From: Odontocerum albicorne
Lineage: Eukaryota; Arthropoda; Insecta; Trichoptera; Odontoceridae
Direction of reading: 5' to 3'
Assembly: GCA_949825065.1 (NCBI GenBank)
Contig: OX463849.1
Span: 30,554,043-30,618,042, forward strand
Length of the DNA: 64,000 nucleotides
Under the pieces are notes generated by a model, which worked only from the letters and a program-made list of their open reading frames with translations, made no database searches and was not told the origin of the DNA. Shown here one piece after another: positions 1 to 13,917 of this stretch. Both the position numbers and the translations under genes were made by a program. Each line of letters begins with the position of its first letter. Within the stretch, counting starts at the first letter, position 1.

Positions 1-731
1 TTTCAAAAACAAATCACATCACACCCAAATTAATACCCTATACATACATACCATGTTGCAATCAATTAACCTGTATGTATGTTATTTATATATTTTAATA
101 ACTTCCGTACTCTTGTCATACATTGATAGGTCTTTTATTTTTGTCAGTGCGTAATTTTTTTACATAACTCATTCGACTTTTATTTATTCTACATCCACAT
201 TTCCCTTCCATATATCAAATTGATTTTAAATGTTTCATTATTTATTTCATTTTCGACCATTTTTTTCCAATCACACACAAACCATTAAATTGTTAAAAGT
301 ATAAATTGAATCGAATACAAGTTACGTATATGGTATTATATTTTTTTAAGGTTTTATCATTCTGGTTTATTAACGTGTACAGTGAAAATCCTTCCGAATC
401 GTTTTTGTCATCAAATTCTCCTGTCTTTATGTAAATACTCAAAATGATGAATATTATTTTACAATTTAATTTAAACGAATATTTGTCTTCACTTTGAATG
501 AAATTGAATTTTTTCAGAATTGAATGAGCCGCTTTAGTATTGTGTGGCTAGAATTATATTTTGTGAATTATGCAGATGAGGAAATATTCCGTAATGAAGG
601 GAATATCCGCTTTAATTATCGGATTCCGAGAGATAAAATAGGGTGCAACGGATTTCTAAATAAACAACAATATCTCGTTGAAAATTCTTTTTTGGGATTT
701 ATTTTTGGAAAATGGGGTTAAGAGTTCATCT
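1..731. other. AT-rich DNA, no gene recognised
   Basis: Low-complexity AT-rich sequence. The only ORF of note (524-721 +, 65 codons) has no recognisable motif and is treated as chance. Confidence 0.5.
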
Positions 732-735
732 TTAA

Positions 736-1234
736 CCTTTCCCTTCCAGTGTTAAAAAAATCCGCGCGTTTCGGTGCTGTGTATTCAATACACATGTAAA
801 AATGAGCTATTTAAAATTGGAAAAATAAGAATATTCATGGCTAATCGCTTAAATTGATTAAATTTATAGTTAAAAGTGATAATAATTGAAACATAATTGC
901 TGAAAACATGAAAAAAACATCGGCCGACGTTCACAAAACGGACAAACATAGCACCTCAAACGATTGCCCAAGAGCTACTGAAGCGAGAGAAGCGAGCGAA
1001 CTGAGATTCTATTCTTGCGTTCCCATATACCGTTCCCATATTCCCGATTTTCACAAAATATATCTGATGTGGCCGGTAAGTGCTAATTATTATTAATATT
1101 ATTTTTTTCATTCCATGCGTAAATGTATTACGGAGGAATACCTAAAATCTGAACCCAGTATTTGTTATATTTATAGAGATATTCAAGTTTTTAGAAGCAA
1201 TGTGTACTAGTTACACATCACAGGGAAGGAAGGG
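736..1234. mobile_element. piggyBac-type MITE, copy 1 (499 bp)
   Basis: The element is flanked on both sides by TTAA (732-735 and 1235-1238). Its ends are inverted: the left begins CCTTTCCCTTCC and the right, read in reverse complement, begins CCCTTCCTTCCCTG. TTAA target duplication with CCC/GGG ends is the signature of the piggyBac superfamily. Two further copies lie at 36531-37096 and 59825-60419. This copy lacks about 100 bp of interior (the segment around GTGAGAGTGAGACG) that both other copies keep. There is no transposase, so it is non-autonomous. The ORF at 908-1096 lies inside it and is not a gene. Confidence 0.8.
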
Positions 1235-1339
1235 TTAAAGGTTCTTCTCTTTAAAGGTGGACGATAATCATGACTATCCTGATCTTTAATGTTTCAGATT
1301 TGAATATAAATATGGTATTACAATAAAACGCCTTATTTA

Positions 1340-1545
1340 TCGCTTCTTCAGCTCTGAACTTTCTCCCCTGTTATATCAGCTGAAGAATTTCATATTTTTC
1401 TCCTCGAATTATATGGCCAAATTACTCTTATTTCCTCATTTTGGTGGTTACAATACTTCTCTACATTTAAATGTTTCTTTAAAGATTTTAATATTATGAA
1501 CATTTTCAACCCACGAGACTATCAGCATTCTTCGATTTCGCTACA
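1340..1545 (-). pseudogene. LINE reverse transcriptase C-terminal remnant
   Basis: Reading the minus strand across stops and frameshifts gives residues that line up with the C-terminal part of insect non-LTR RT proteins: ML-x-SWV-x-NV, then REVL, a degraded K-R-x-LGH-like stretch, and an E-K-x-EIL-like stretch. Related remnants lie at 1820-1990 and 37120-37360. Only the region after the RT palm is present, as expected of 5'-truncated insertions. The family (RTE- or Jockey-like) cannot be settled by eye. Confidence 0.55.
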
Positions 1546-1599
1546 TTTCAAAAACCTTTGTTTTGGAATAGCCTGAATTAGTGTCAATACTTCAACACC

Positions 1600-1812
1600 A
1601 TGGAGAAATACGGAGACTATGTAGCAACGCTAAATTCGTATATAAAAATCGATATTGAAATTCTCGTAATAGAAGAGACCCTGAATGTTGAAGAAACTGC
1701 TTCGTATTATCTCCACATTTACTTTTATATCGTGACACTGGGCCTGTTGATCATTCAGCCAGAATCGCAGACATTCATATTATTGGGTTCCTTCAACAAT
1801 GTGTATTTATAG
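1600..1812 (+). other. unrecognised short ORF, probably chance
   Basis: A 70-codon ATG ORF between two LINE remnants. It has no motif I recognise; the hydrophobic stretch near its end is what AT-rich DNA often gives. I do not propose a gene here. Confidence 0.2.
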
Positions 1813-1819
1813 ATAGGGA

Positions 1820-1990
1820 TCTCATCTTTTTCTAGTCAAATTATATGCCCAAAGATTTCTTATTTTCTCATTTTGATATTGGCAATACTTCTTCTCCATC
1901 TCTATTTACCTTTTCAATATTTCAAGTTTACAGACTGTCTACCCATGAAAATTTCAGCATTCTTCGATAGCACCACATTTTAAAAGATTC
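1820..1990 (-). pseudogene. LINE reverse transcriptase C-terminal remnant
   Basis: The minus-strand reading contains WCYRRMLKFSWVDS followed by a degraded EVL and K-E-N-K stretch. This is the same protein region as the remnant at 1340-1545, so the two are separate copies, not parts of one element. Stops and at least one frameshift are present. The C-Y-x-RML-x-x-SW motif is shared with 37120-37360. Confidence 0.6.
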
Positions 1991-2059
1991 TTGTTTTTTT
2001 GTGGAGACTTGATACTTTTACCCCTTACATAAGAAAATAAATTAATTGAATTTCGAAAT

Positions 2060-2585
2060 TGAAAGCATTTTACTCCAAAAAAAATCCTGCATCGTTCATA
2101 TCTTCTGGTTTTCCCTCACCCTATCCCATCCATTTGAGTCGGCTGCTTGGACCTTTTTCCTCCGTTTCTCTTGGTCTCGCAAATCACTTGGGGAGAGTCC
2201 GAGTCTAGTTATGTCCTCCTCCACTTTCTTATGTAGGTTCTTCTTGGGTCTCCCTCTGCGTTTATTTGGGAGTCCTAAATTTGTGTTTGCCTTTAGCATA
2301 GACCCTTTATCCCACTGTTGCACGTGTTCGTACCCGCTTACTCGTGCTTTCCAGGCTTTATCTACTATTTGCACTACTTCAAATGATCCGCGAATTCGGT
2401 CATTTCGGATCTTATCCAAACAAGTGACCACCGTAGCGTACATATCTCCACACCATGAACCAATAACTCCTTTTTTTTCTTTAGAAACCAACACTCGGCT
2501 CCATGTAAAATCACTATCTTGTAGATCCTTCTCTTAAGTTTTATTGGAAGCCTTTTGTCATACGAGTACATAACCTCCATAGTTT
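2060..2585 (-). pseudogene. LINE (RTE/CR1-like) ORF2 C-terminus, one frameshift
   Basis: Two overlapping minus-strand frames join into one protein tail. The upstream frame (2580 to about 2425) reads LPIKLKRRIYK then HGAECW and LHGVE-like residues. The downstream frame (about 2425 to 2096) reads DKIRNDRIRGSF, VDKAWKARVSGYEHV, then RRGRPKK, VEEDITRLGLSPSDL and KVQAADSNGWD. This order (LYGAECW, IRNxxIRG, RWYGHV, GRPKKRW, D-R-x-W) is characteristic of arthropod non-LTR ORF2 proteins after the RT domain. The frame changes once near 2425. The RT palm and endonuclease are absent, so the copy is 5'-truncated and inactive. Confidence 0.75.
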
Positions 2586-2599
2586 CTCCTCCATTCGTC

Positions 2600-3000
2600 C
2601 CAGTTATACTAATAAGTTTATATAACCCCGATAAATATAGCTGTACAAATTATCACCTTCTCTTTTACATACCAACTACCAGAACGAATATAATTGCCAA
2701 GCACTCAGTCATGCGTAGTAAAGAGATATTAAACCAACTGAATGGTACTGTGGATATATTATCAGCATCGTTAAACGGTACGAGAAGAATTCTGGCTGAT
2801 ATTCTTCCTTCCGAATAAACTAACTCGTACAAGATCAGACCTTCTTTGTGAAACGGAAGAAATCTATGCCAAATGGTAAATAAAAAAAATACGAAAACTT
2901 GTTATATGTGATATGTTTTGGACCATTTCTTGAACTAGGAAATGGGAAAATTACTTTTAGTATGATTCAAATACATTAATATCATTACGTTTTTTTACTA
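2600..3000. other. no gene recognised
   Basis: AT-rich sequence. An 87-codon ORF at 2555-2818 partly shadows the LINE remnant and shows no motif. Confidence 0.4.
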
Positions 3001-3004
3001 TAAG

Positions 3005-3250
3005 GGTATACAAAAAATGACCGAATGCAAAGTTTTCCTATACATCCATACGTCTTCTCATAAATTTCGTTCTGTTTTTCTTTCTCCTTACCTCTCTTTC
3101 TTTGGCAAATTCATTGAATCTGTCCAATCATGGTATCTTAAGTCACCTTCTTTCACGACTACGGCTCATACCTGCATTTCAAAAGTACATCATTTTTCCG
3201 CTCATACTTGCATTTAGTCAATCTTTCTTTTTTATTCATTCTACTGTGTT
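3005..3250 (-). pseudogene. LINE 3' tail (family A) remnant
   Basis: On the minus strand the reading gives ERLTK, then after shifts LDRFNEFAKE, VRRKKNRTKFMRRRMDV. These match in order the C-terminal signature ERLTKQIY, LDQVNDILKEG, RNRRxCMRRCMDV seen repeatedly in this window (for example 59414-59710). It is a decayed, 5'-truncated copy. Confidence 0.5.
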
Positions 3251-3930
3251 AAGTACGATGAAAAAAATACTTCAGGTTTTTCTCACAATAAAATTTTATA
3301 TTTTATCATACATTGACATATCACACATTTATCTCAGTGTATGTATTTGTACTGCATTTACTCGTATCTTTTAGTTGTTTTAATTTTCTTAATTTCACTT
3401 CTGATCACCAATATTGGTACTAATATACTATTGTAAACCATCGTTTAGCAGATCTACAAAGATACTATTTTATTTGAATATGTCTTTTAGTGCCCCATTG
3501 ACTTTGTTTCCCTTGGCAACTTTTCGTTCAATACCTGTTTCCCTCATCTAAGAACATATTTTTGAAACAACGAATGCTTCAGAAACACACTGTTAAAATA
3601 TATAAAAAAAATCAATATAACATTCACAAAGTATTTCAAAATACGCGAAAAATGGAATATCTCAGCAACAGCGTTTGAAAAAATTACATTTACAGGAAAC
3701 ACATAACTCAAACGTTATCTTGAAGTCAATTTCAGGCGGAACTTTGCGTGAAATAAAAGAAAAATCCAAAACTTCCAAACCTCTACAGTCAGATATCAAG
3801 ATCCTGTCAATGGCGATCCGGGCGTTCGGGTCCATACGAAGGAAGAAAAAAGAAATATCATGAAATATACTTTTTTACGGGATAATCCACAATGATACAT
3901 TTTTCCACATTTCTTCATCGTCGTTTTACG
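3251..3930. other. no gene recognised
   Basis: AT-rich DNA. The ORF at 3675-3863 (62 codons, Lys-rich) has no recognisable domain. Confidence 0.4.
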
Positions 3931-3934
3931 TCTC

Positions 3935-4795
3935 TTTCTATTGAGATATGGCAAAAAGTGGATATCTATTTAACTGGTATGTAATTTATTTTCATTGTTT
4001 TGGATTGTATCACTCTTTCAATGTTTACAATATTTGTAGAAAAATGAAAATTACGTCTCATTCTATTGAGATATGGTAAATGTGGATATATATTTAACTG
4101 GTAAGTAATTTATTGTCATTGCTTTGGATTGTATTACTCTTTTAATGTTTACAATATTTGCAGGAAAATCAAAATTACATATCTTTCTATTGAGTTGTGG
4201 TAAATGTAGATATATATTATTTAACTTGTACGTAATTTATTGCCATTGCTTTGCATTGTATTGCATTTTCAATGTTAACAATATTTGTAGGAAAATCAAA
4301 ATTACGTCTCTTTCTTTTGAGTTGTGGTAAATGTAGATATCTATTATTTAACTGGTACGTAATTTATTGTCATTGCTTTGCATTGTATTGCTCTTTCAAT
4401 GTTAACAATATTTGTAGAAAAATCAAAATTACGTCTCTTTCCATTGAGTTGTGGTAATAGTAGATATCTATTATTTAACTGGTACGTAATTTATTGTCAT
4501 TTCTTTGCATTGTATTGCTCTTTCAATGTTAACAATATTTGTAGGAAAATCAAAATTATGTCTCTTTCTATTGAGATATGATATAAATTGGATATTTATT
4601 TAACTGGTATTTTATTTATTTTTATTGCTTTGGATTGTATTACTATTTTAATGTTTACAATATTTGTAGGAAAATCAAAATTACGTCTCTTTCTATTGAG
4701 ACGTGGTAAAATTTAGATATCTATTTAGCTGGTATGTAATTTATTTTCATTGCTTTGGATTATTTTAATCTTTCAATGTTTACAATATGTGTGCA
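3935..4795. repeat. ~127-bp minisatellite, about 6.7 copies
   Basis: The marker ACAATATTTG recurs near 4027, 4150, 4278, 4405, 4532 and 4658, a spacing of 123-128 bp. Each unit contains TTACGTCTCTTTC, a run near TTATTTAACTGGTA and a TTGCTTTG-GATTGTAT block. Units differ by scattered substitutions, so the array is moderately old. Overlapping 67-68-codon ORFs in the array are products of the repeat and not genes. Confidence 0.9.
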
Positions 4796-4799
4796 ATAA

Positions 4800-5640
4800 C
4801 GAGGTCCATAGTTTATTTCGGCTTCCAAAAATCAAAACGAAAAGAAGTGCAATGGTTCTTTTAATAATTATTGCTACAAGGTTTTTTTAATAAAATGTCA
4901 AAAATTATAGAAAAACCGCGTAATTACGATATTTTCGTTGTCTATGTAATTTTTATGTGAAACAAAGATATATGGTAAGTGCTGTTGAAGTGAAAATCAA
5001 TGTAAATGTAAGTTTTCAGATGCAAAATAATATTTGTAAGTTAAGTTAATATTAGTTTTTAGTAATTTCTTCAACATAGTAATTAAAAAAAAACCTTTAA
5101 AATATTTTTTCCTTGATGTCAAGTCACCCTGTTTAGAAAGGCTCTCTATAAAAGCCTTTAATTTTTCCTCAACATCTTCATTTACACCATTTGAATACTG
5201 ACTATATTGAAATAAAATATAATTCGAGGAAAGCGTATCTCGCTATTATTCACGGACAATTGCGGTATTTCAGGACAGTTTTTATTTTATTTTCTGTATT
5301 AAAACTTTGAAGGAAGAAGATTTTTTGAGTAAAACCTTTCACTGTTGTCTTTTTAAAGCATTTGTGATACCAAATAAAGATTTTATGTGTGTGACGATTT
5401 AAACTCAACATTGAACAAATTCTCTACAAGTGTGAAAACACGTCTCCTAAAATCCAGATTATCTCAATACCCTTAAATGCATGGAAACATTCAAAAATAA
5501 AGCCCAGGAAAAAATAAAAGATCGATTTTTTTAATGTGTGATTAGACTATTCTTGGACGTTTTATGGATGGAACGAAGAATTAATGCCTCTATACTAAAA
5601 GAACTAAATATCTCAGAGAGGTTATCAAGATGAATAATGG
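4800..5640. other. no gene recognised
   Basis: AT-rich DNA with no convincing ORF or repeat unit. Confidence 0.4.
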
Positions 5641-5641
5641 A

Positions 5642-5710
5642 CATCATACATACATACCATCACGCCATTACCGTGTCAGGGTGGGCAGAGAGATCAGAGT
5701 GTTATGTTTG
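5642..5710 (-). pseudogene. LINE 3' tail terminus (family A)
   Basis: The reverse complement ends GGCGTGATGGTATGTATG, which matches the terminal GTGGCGTGATGGTGCGTATG of the LINE tail at 59700-59725. Only the extreme 3' end is left. Confidence 0.4.
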
Positions 5711-5799
5711 CTAGCTAAAAAAGCTTCTGGGCTAAAAATACATGAAAAAATCAATATAGTCACCCTGTATGTCTATTTCTTTTTAAAACAGTGAAATGA

Positions 5800-6640
5800 T
5801 TTCTCAATACCACAATAAAATATTAAAAAAAATGGTTTCAAAGTTTTGCAAAACTGTGGAGATTGCTTCTTCGTCACTTGTATTTTTTTCCTGGCAATTC
5901 CGATTTTGTTTTAAAAATTTAAAAACACTATCACTAGGGGCCAAGTCGGAATTAAAGAGTGGGTGATTAAATTCTTGGAAAACACAGTGGCAGGCAAATG
6001 ACAGCCTTTGTAGAAACTAAAATGTGCACTGGCACATTGTCGGGCTACAATCTCACACCTCGTGTTAGCTTTCCTCAGCGTTTGATTTTTATGATATTTT
6101 TTAATTCATCAATGACGTAAAACACTCGTCAGTTACCATAGTATTTCACTCTTTGAAGTCAATCAGAAGAATTCTCCCACTATCCTAAAATGCTTGAGTT
6201 TCCTTGGCTTTTTTGGGCAGTGGAGATCTCGAAAAACACCACTCCATCGATTCTCTTTTCGACAAAAGATCATGGTACTAAACGATAGTTTTATTTTCAG
6301 CGACAATTGACTCAAATATTTCTTCATCTTTCTCATCGCACAGCATTAAACACATATTGCCACATTTAACACGTCATTGTATTTGGACAGCATTTAAGAG
6401 CTTTGGCAACCATCGTACGCTCACCTTCCTCATGAATCGTCCTGAATTCAAAGCATTAGATTTTGAAAAGAAGGCCTTGCTGCAATTTATTTTGATTTTC
6501 ATCCCTTATCTTGTAACACTTGCTCTTGCACTAATTCAACTTTTTTCTGGAATGAGTGTTCCAGGTGATCTGCTTTGACAAAGGTCATCTTCAAACGATT
6601 ATCTGCCTAAATTTATCTGTTGAGCCAAATTTTCACTGTT
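5800..6640 (-). pseudogene. decayed mariner transposase
   Basis: No long ORF survives, but minus-strand frames give mariner motifs in the right order: SMEWCFSRSPLPKK, then DSGRILLIDF, LTRGVRL with DNVPVH (second Asp region), and FNHPLFNSDLAPSDS (third Asp region, compare HPPYSPDLAPSD). The first-Asp region appears only as a degraded DEEIF before SMEW. Multiple stops and frameshifts make it non-functional. The plus-strand ORF at 6357-6578 is a shadow. Clear terminal repeats were not located. Confidence 0.65.
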
Positions 6641-6809
6641 GAATACAATGGAGGAGATTCTTCATAGATAGCATTAAACGTCGGTTAATTTCTGGAGGTC
6701 TTACCCATTATTTTAAAAGATGGTTAGTAACCGCATGATATTAATTTTTTTAACATTCCTGAATATAACGAAACAACACGTTTTCTATCGACTTTAATTG
6801 CCATACTAT

Positions 6810-7140
6810 TGTGAGGGTACATGTATAAATTTTAACAGTACTATCCCTCAGCAATGAGAAGGGCGTGGCCGGCGTGGTATCTGTCCATACACACTTTTAC
6901 TTATTTTATCTGGAAACATTAGGACTTAAGTGGCAACGCTACTCTCATTTATTCTTAGGCCTAGTGTTATCTAGAAGCTGTGTGATCTGATTTCTCCAGA
7001 CAACATTATTTCTGGTGACGTAAATGAACAATTATAATGTAACTTCTTCGAAGTGTAGAACTTTTTTATTGATTAAAATCATTGATATAACAATAAATCT
7101 TAATTAAAATAAGTAACTTTGTGTTTTAATTGTGATAACA
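6810..7140. mobile_element. candidate solo LTR (331 bp)
   Basis: The segment begins TGTGAGGG and ends GATAACA, the TG...CA pattern of LTRs. It is richer in GC than its surroundings in the first half and has an AATAAA-type signal (ACAATAAATC) in the second half. I see no matching target duplication on its flanks, no primer binding site and no second copy in the window, so this is tentative. Confidence 0.25.
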
Positions 7141-7875
7141 GCTTCCGCTATGTAGAGGTTGGTGTATTTCTCGGAACGCCATTTATCTAAACTAAGACGC
7201 TCAATTAAAACCACGCCTCATCTTCTCACCCCCATTGACGAAATATATCCATGAAAAAGAGCCTTTGTTTGTTTGTTAATTTAGCTTCTACATTCTCTTC
7301 GAAATCATTTATCCTACCTTCCCATTCCTCTCTCTCTCTCGAGGGTTGATAAAGAGTTTTGTTCGATAAATTGCTATGTTAACTTCCCACCCACATTCTT
7401 CCATCATCATCCCTTAATCATCCCCTATACGCCTCCAGAGATTCCTCGTCTGGATTTGGCTAATTACTCATATTCATAATCCCTTTATCTCGTATATGGC
7501 AGACAGCAGATAATGAGAAGAAACTTTGCCCAACTTAAAGGATTTCTTGGAAAGAATATCTATAAATTTTTCTCAACGTTGATTTTGACCTTTATTTTGA
7601 TTCGTGTCGTTGGATATTCTTAACTTATCCGTTAACACTGATATAAAAAAAATTATATAAACCCATTTTAAATCAAAGAAACTTCAAAATGTCAATATCA
7701 TTTCCAACGTCACAATATTTTTATCGGATTATGTACAAAAAGCAATTATCTACAAATTTCTACACTTGCATGTTTCCTTCAGTTTCTGCTTCATGAATGT
7801 AACTAGTTAAGCATGCTTCATTTTTTTTTAATGTTATCTCTGATTTTTTCTAAAATGTCATACATTTAAGTGTGT
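7141..7875. other. no gene recognised
   Basis: Unique-looking DNA including a short TCTC run near 7330. No coding signal. Confidence 0.4.
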
Positions 7876-7876
7876 C

Positions 7877-10200
<2,324 letters not shown>

Positions 10201-10204
10201 CAGT

Positions 10205-10385
10205 CTATGTAGAGAGATAAAGTGACAGTTCGAGGGATAACGAATGAGAAGACGAGAAGGAAGTAGAGAGAGAGAGAGTCTGAGGTAGTGAGAGTAAAAG
10301 GGGTAAAGAGAGAGAGAGTGAGAACGATGGTGGTAGCTAGAGAGAGTTGAACGAAGGTGGGTTTAGGGGAAAAAGAGAGGGGGAG
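10205..10385. repeat. purine-rich GA tract
   Basis: On the plus strand this stretch is almost all A and G, with repeated GAGAGAGAG blocks at about 10265-10345 and a GGGGAAAAAGAGAGGGGGAG end. Long homopurine tracts with mirror symmetry can form triplex DNA; here that is inference only. Confidence 0.85.
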
Positions 10386-11160
10386 ACAAAAAATTTACAG
10401 CGACAAAATAACATTCTCTTGAACCATGATGAGAAATAAAGTTAATTAAATATTTGAAAGATATCAATTCGAGGTAAAATGATAAAATCTAAAAAGCAAT
10501 TTCCAATAGAACTATTAAATCACGTACAGTTAGTTCTCTGTATGTGTTTTATATTAGTTCCGCGACTTCAGAAAAGCAATACTGCATGGGGAGCATTAAA
10601 GCAGATGCTTGCAGAAATCCAGTTGCCTCTATAGTTCTTTTAGATTTGGCCTCGTTAGCGACGCTTTATAAGACGGCAAATACCGCCACACTCAGTGCCG
10701 TTCGGCCCACAAAAAACTATTAGGTTTAAGTGCAATGCACCGTTTTGGAGAGAGCCCTTAAAGATATATGTAAAGGCAACGACATTTTCAAAAAGACAAT
10801 TACGTAATATAGCGTTGATTCAGTGAACGCTCCCGTAATTGAATTTAAGTAGACATTAAAATAAACATGATTTTCTTTCAACACAATACTAGTCTGCATT
10901 AATTGTTCAAATATTATAAAGAGCTGAATGACATCCATTCATTAAATCATTCTTATGGTACCCTTCAACGTGTTCTAATTGGTAATGCGAACATGTTGAA
11001 GAACGTGGACAGGAAACAAAAGTGTTTTCGACCTTCGTAATCAAGTATGTAAGGAAATGTTATTGTATATATGTTATGAAAATTGTTACGACTCTTTTCC
11101 GATTTTCTATTACTTTGCGGTTAGTTTAATTTTAATTATTTAAATTATAAAAATTATCAG
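10386..11160. other. no gene recognised
   Basis: A slightly GC-richer patch at 10580-10710 shows no ORF or motif I recognise. The minus-strand ORF at 10726-10938 is unremarkable. Confidence 0.35.
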
Positions 11161-11164
11161 AATC

Positions 11165-11240
11165 AAGTTTGACTCGAATAGCTCAGCGGTTATAAAGAAA
11201 AAGGAACACAGATCTCTTTGGTCTCAGGATTCAACAGGTA
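11165..11240 (+). repeat. tRNA-like SINE head, weak
   Basis: ATAGCTCAGCGGTTA resembles a Pol III A box, and GGATTCAACAGG about 45 bp later resembles a degraded B box. The intervening stem-loops do not fold into a clean tRNA, so a decayed tRNA-derived SINE is more likely than a tRNA gene. Confidence 0.35.
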
Positions 11241-12830
11241 ATAACACAAGAATTACTTAGCACATACATCAGAGGAAAGGTAATAATAATAAAACACAGT
11301 AACAATTTAGATTAAAATGATTTATTTTCACTACCGGATCAAATGATCCAGGTAGGACTAGTTTGAATTTGAATAAGAATCTGACTATATTAAATCCACT
11401 TGAAGAGTTTAACTTTAAGGATTAATATCCTTTGCAAGAGAGATTATCTTTAACGATCACTCTGAAAGCGTCGTAAAACAAAAGAAACAAGGTAATGCAA
11501 AATTTGAAATCACCAAAAAAATTACAAATAAGATAGAATCACAATACATTTACATTGTTTTGACGTAATTGTTCGTTGTAATGATACAATCATTCTCTTC
11601 AATGTCTGGATACCACTTCGAAGCCAATTCTATGAGCTGGACTGAGGATCTAGTTTGTGATGGCACCGAAGCCAATCTTTCCTGCAAGCCCTCTAACAAA
11701 GGCGTCTGAAAACTACTTGCTGGATTTGAAGAATCGTGAAATAGTCTCGGAATATGACGCAATCGGCACGCGGCGTCTTTGGCAGAGAAGAAAGTCTCGG
11801 TGAAGAATTGGATTGTAGAGAGAAATCTCGGTGATGAAATCGATTAAGAACTGGGCTCGAGCTGTAATTATTAATTAAAAGAATTACGATGTACTAGCAC
11901 TAGACAGACAGATGTATGTTGGCTGGAGGTCCACGCGCAAGTGGAAGCGAAACGCTCGCCCTTAACAAAGCTGAACAGGTAGCCGGGTGGGAGTACGTGC
12001 GTCATTAGACACCTGCAAGCTTCTGTCAGTATCCTTGAAAGATCTATCGAATTGACACAGCTTTTTGCCGCCAGCTATGATAATACCGGCGTGTATATAT
12101 GAAACAAATAATATTTTGATCACGTGAAATTATTTCGAGAACTTGGCAGAACATCATGATTTTTATCGATAATTTAACACGTCCTTATTGAATGTACAGA
12201 AAATTAACGGCATTTCAAAATTTTAGATTTTGTAAGACTGACCGTTCTTATCAAAATGGAGTCTTCTAATACTTTTTGATTTTTCATAATCCATTTCGAT
12301 TATTCAAAATAATATACTCCTCACAAAATGTTATTGTATATATAACTTTTTGCATTGTTTTACTCATATTACGATTTTTGTTGCTTAGTTTTAAAGGCGA
12401 TTGTCAACCATCTCGGGGCTAAGAATTTGATTCCCGCTCGTACCCATTTTTTAAAAAAGAAACAGTTATCACTGAATGCTTATTTTTCTGGCATGTTAGA
12501 ATATATTGCCATATGATAATAATTTTTGGTTGTTGTAAAAGTTGTACTATATACAATGAAAGTTAAAATATTACAAATGAAAATTTAAAACATTACAAAA
12601 GTTGAAAAAAAAATAAAGAAACCATTGAATATTTTCAGTGTGATAGAATTGTTAGAAATAAATTACTATTATTCATCCAACGGTATTTATTACACTGGGT
12701 GAAACATGAATCTAGATACAAAATTAAATAGAAATTCCTTTTCAATTATTTTATTATTTATGAAAGGTTTGGTTTTTTAATGAAGATATATTTATATGCA
12801 AGATGAATTAAGGTGGTTAAGCTGTATTTT
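11241..12830. other. unclassified DNA, possible old element
   Basis: The stretch at 11550-12060 is GC-richer than its flanks and carries a 70-codon minus-strand ORF (11550-11762) with no recognised domain. The pattern would suit a decayed retroelement, but I can name no family. The rest is AT-rich and featureless. Confidence 0.3.
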
Positions 12831-12834
12831 GGAT

Positions 12835-13120
12835 TTAACCACGATGGCTGTACAACGCGCATTGAGCAAAGAAGAAAGACGGGACATTCCGAGCAGATGT
12901 ATCATTATTTGGATTTTGGAGTAATTTAACGTGACAGTAAATGCCTAAAGAAAGTCCTGTGATCGAGACTGAACGGCTCGGACAACGAATAACATCGTCA
13001 CAGTGGCCGCCGCTATTCAAAATGATCCGACAATTTTAACCAGGCGATTGGCATTAGACGTTGACATCAGTCAAATGAGTGTGTACATTGCGCGAGGAAT
13101 TATTCCCTAACACAATTCAA
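12835..13120 (+). pseudogene. possible transposase N-terminal HTH remnant
   Basis: A plus-strand frame near 12985-13110 reads NNIVTVAAAIQNDP, then TRRLALDVDISQMSVY, resembling the helix-turn-helix segment of insect DDE transposases (a V-x-A-V-x-x-x-P start, then TRRIA-x-x-x-GIS-x-S-V). Upstream, MAVQRALSKEERRD is in a broken frame. No catalytic domain follows. This is a resemblance only. Confidence 0.35.
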
Positions 13121-13342
13121 CTAATGTGTTACACTGTCTAAATCCAGGGGCTCCATAGAATTTTAACGGAAATTGTTTAAAATTTAGGAAGTAAAATCCG
13201 AACTCTTTCAATTACTTGTTAATGCGACCTAAATGGTAATTTTTACAGACTTAGCTGCCTTATTAAGATATGGAAAATCCTCAAGAATGGTATCAACAAA
13301 AAATACACCAAAATACTGTATTGTATGGGGTATCGGTCAATC

Positions 13343-13510
13343 GCTTTTTTTTTTAAGAATAGATATGACCGAAGTCATAGGTATCGTTATACTCTCGAAC
13401 ACTATGCGGAAAAAGTGTATGTGTCATTTGAGGGGAGCAGCAGAGCACGGGGTTCGAACCGACGACCTTCCGCACGGAAGTCCAGAGCGTTACCGCGCGG
13501 CCATGCACCT
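13343..13510 (-). repeat. tRNA-derived SINE, family 1, copy 1
   Basis: On the minus strand it starts with a tRNA-like head: an A box at TGGCCGCGCGG and a canonical B box GGTTCGAACCCC. A body follows containing CTCAAATGACAC, ACTTTTTCCGCAT and ACCTATGACTTCGGTCATAT, and it ends in an A run (T run at 13345-13354 on the plus strand). The head and body are shared with 24812-25110, and the body with 40819-41035. Compared with copy 2 it lacks the CAATCGTCTCAC segment. ORFs at 13233-13562 overlap it and are not genes. Confidence 0.8.
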
Positions 13511-13917
13511 AATTATTATAAGTCCATATTATTTTAGCGATAACTATAATAGTAGATGGTGAGCTTTATTCAGATAGTGGAAAAAGTTTTCTTTCTATAA
13601 TTGCATTAAAAAATATACAATTTCAAAATATTTGCTATTTTACAAGACCCGTAATATTTGCTTTGCGTAGCTCATTTTATAAAGTGTACATCCTGTTGCC
13701 GATCTACATCTTAATTAGAAGAACCTGCATGGACAAGTCCCGGACGGTTCTCTGTACCTCCCGATCTCCCATCAGTTCGTCGCACCGTATTTCTAAGGGG
13801 ACTAGTTACCTCAATGTCTGAATTTTGTCGATAAAACTTGTTTAAATTTTTATGTTAAAAAATATTTTTGTTGTAATTTTTTTTAATATCAATAGCAAGA
13901 TTTATGCCCCACTCTGT

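Noticed and set aside
2046..2537. 163-codon plus-strand ORF, longest in the first 10 kb
   Set aside because: The minus strand carries the LINE motifs; this is its antisense shadow.
4124..4581. Three overlapping 67-68-codon ORFs with similar Cys-containing sequences
   Set aside because: They are frame-shifted readings of the 127-bp tandem repeat and not a gene family.
13440..13510. Possible tRNA gene on the minus strand
   Set aside because: The tRNA-like part continues into a body shared with two other loci, so it is a SINE.
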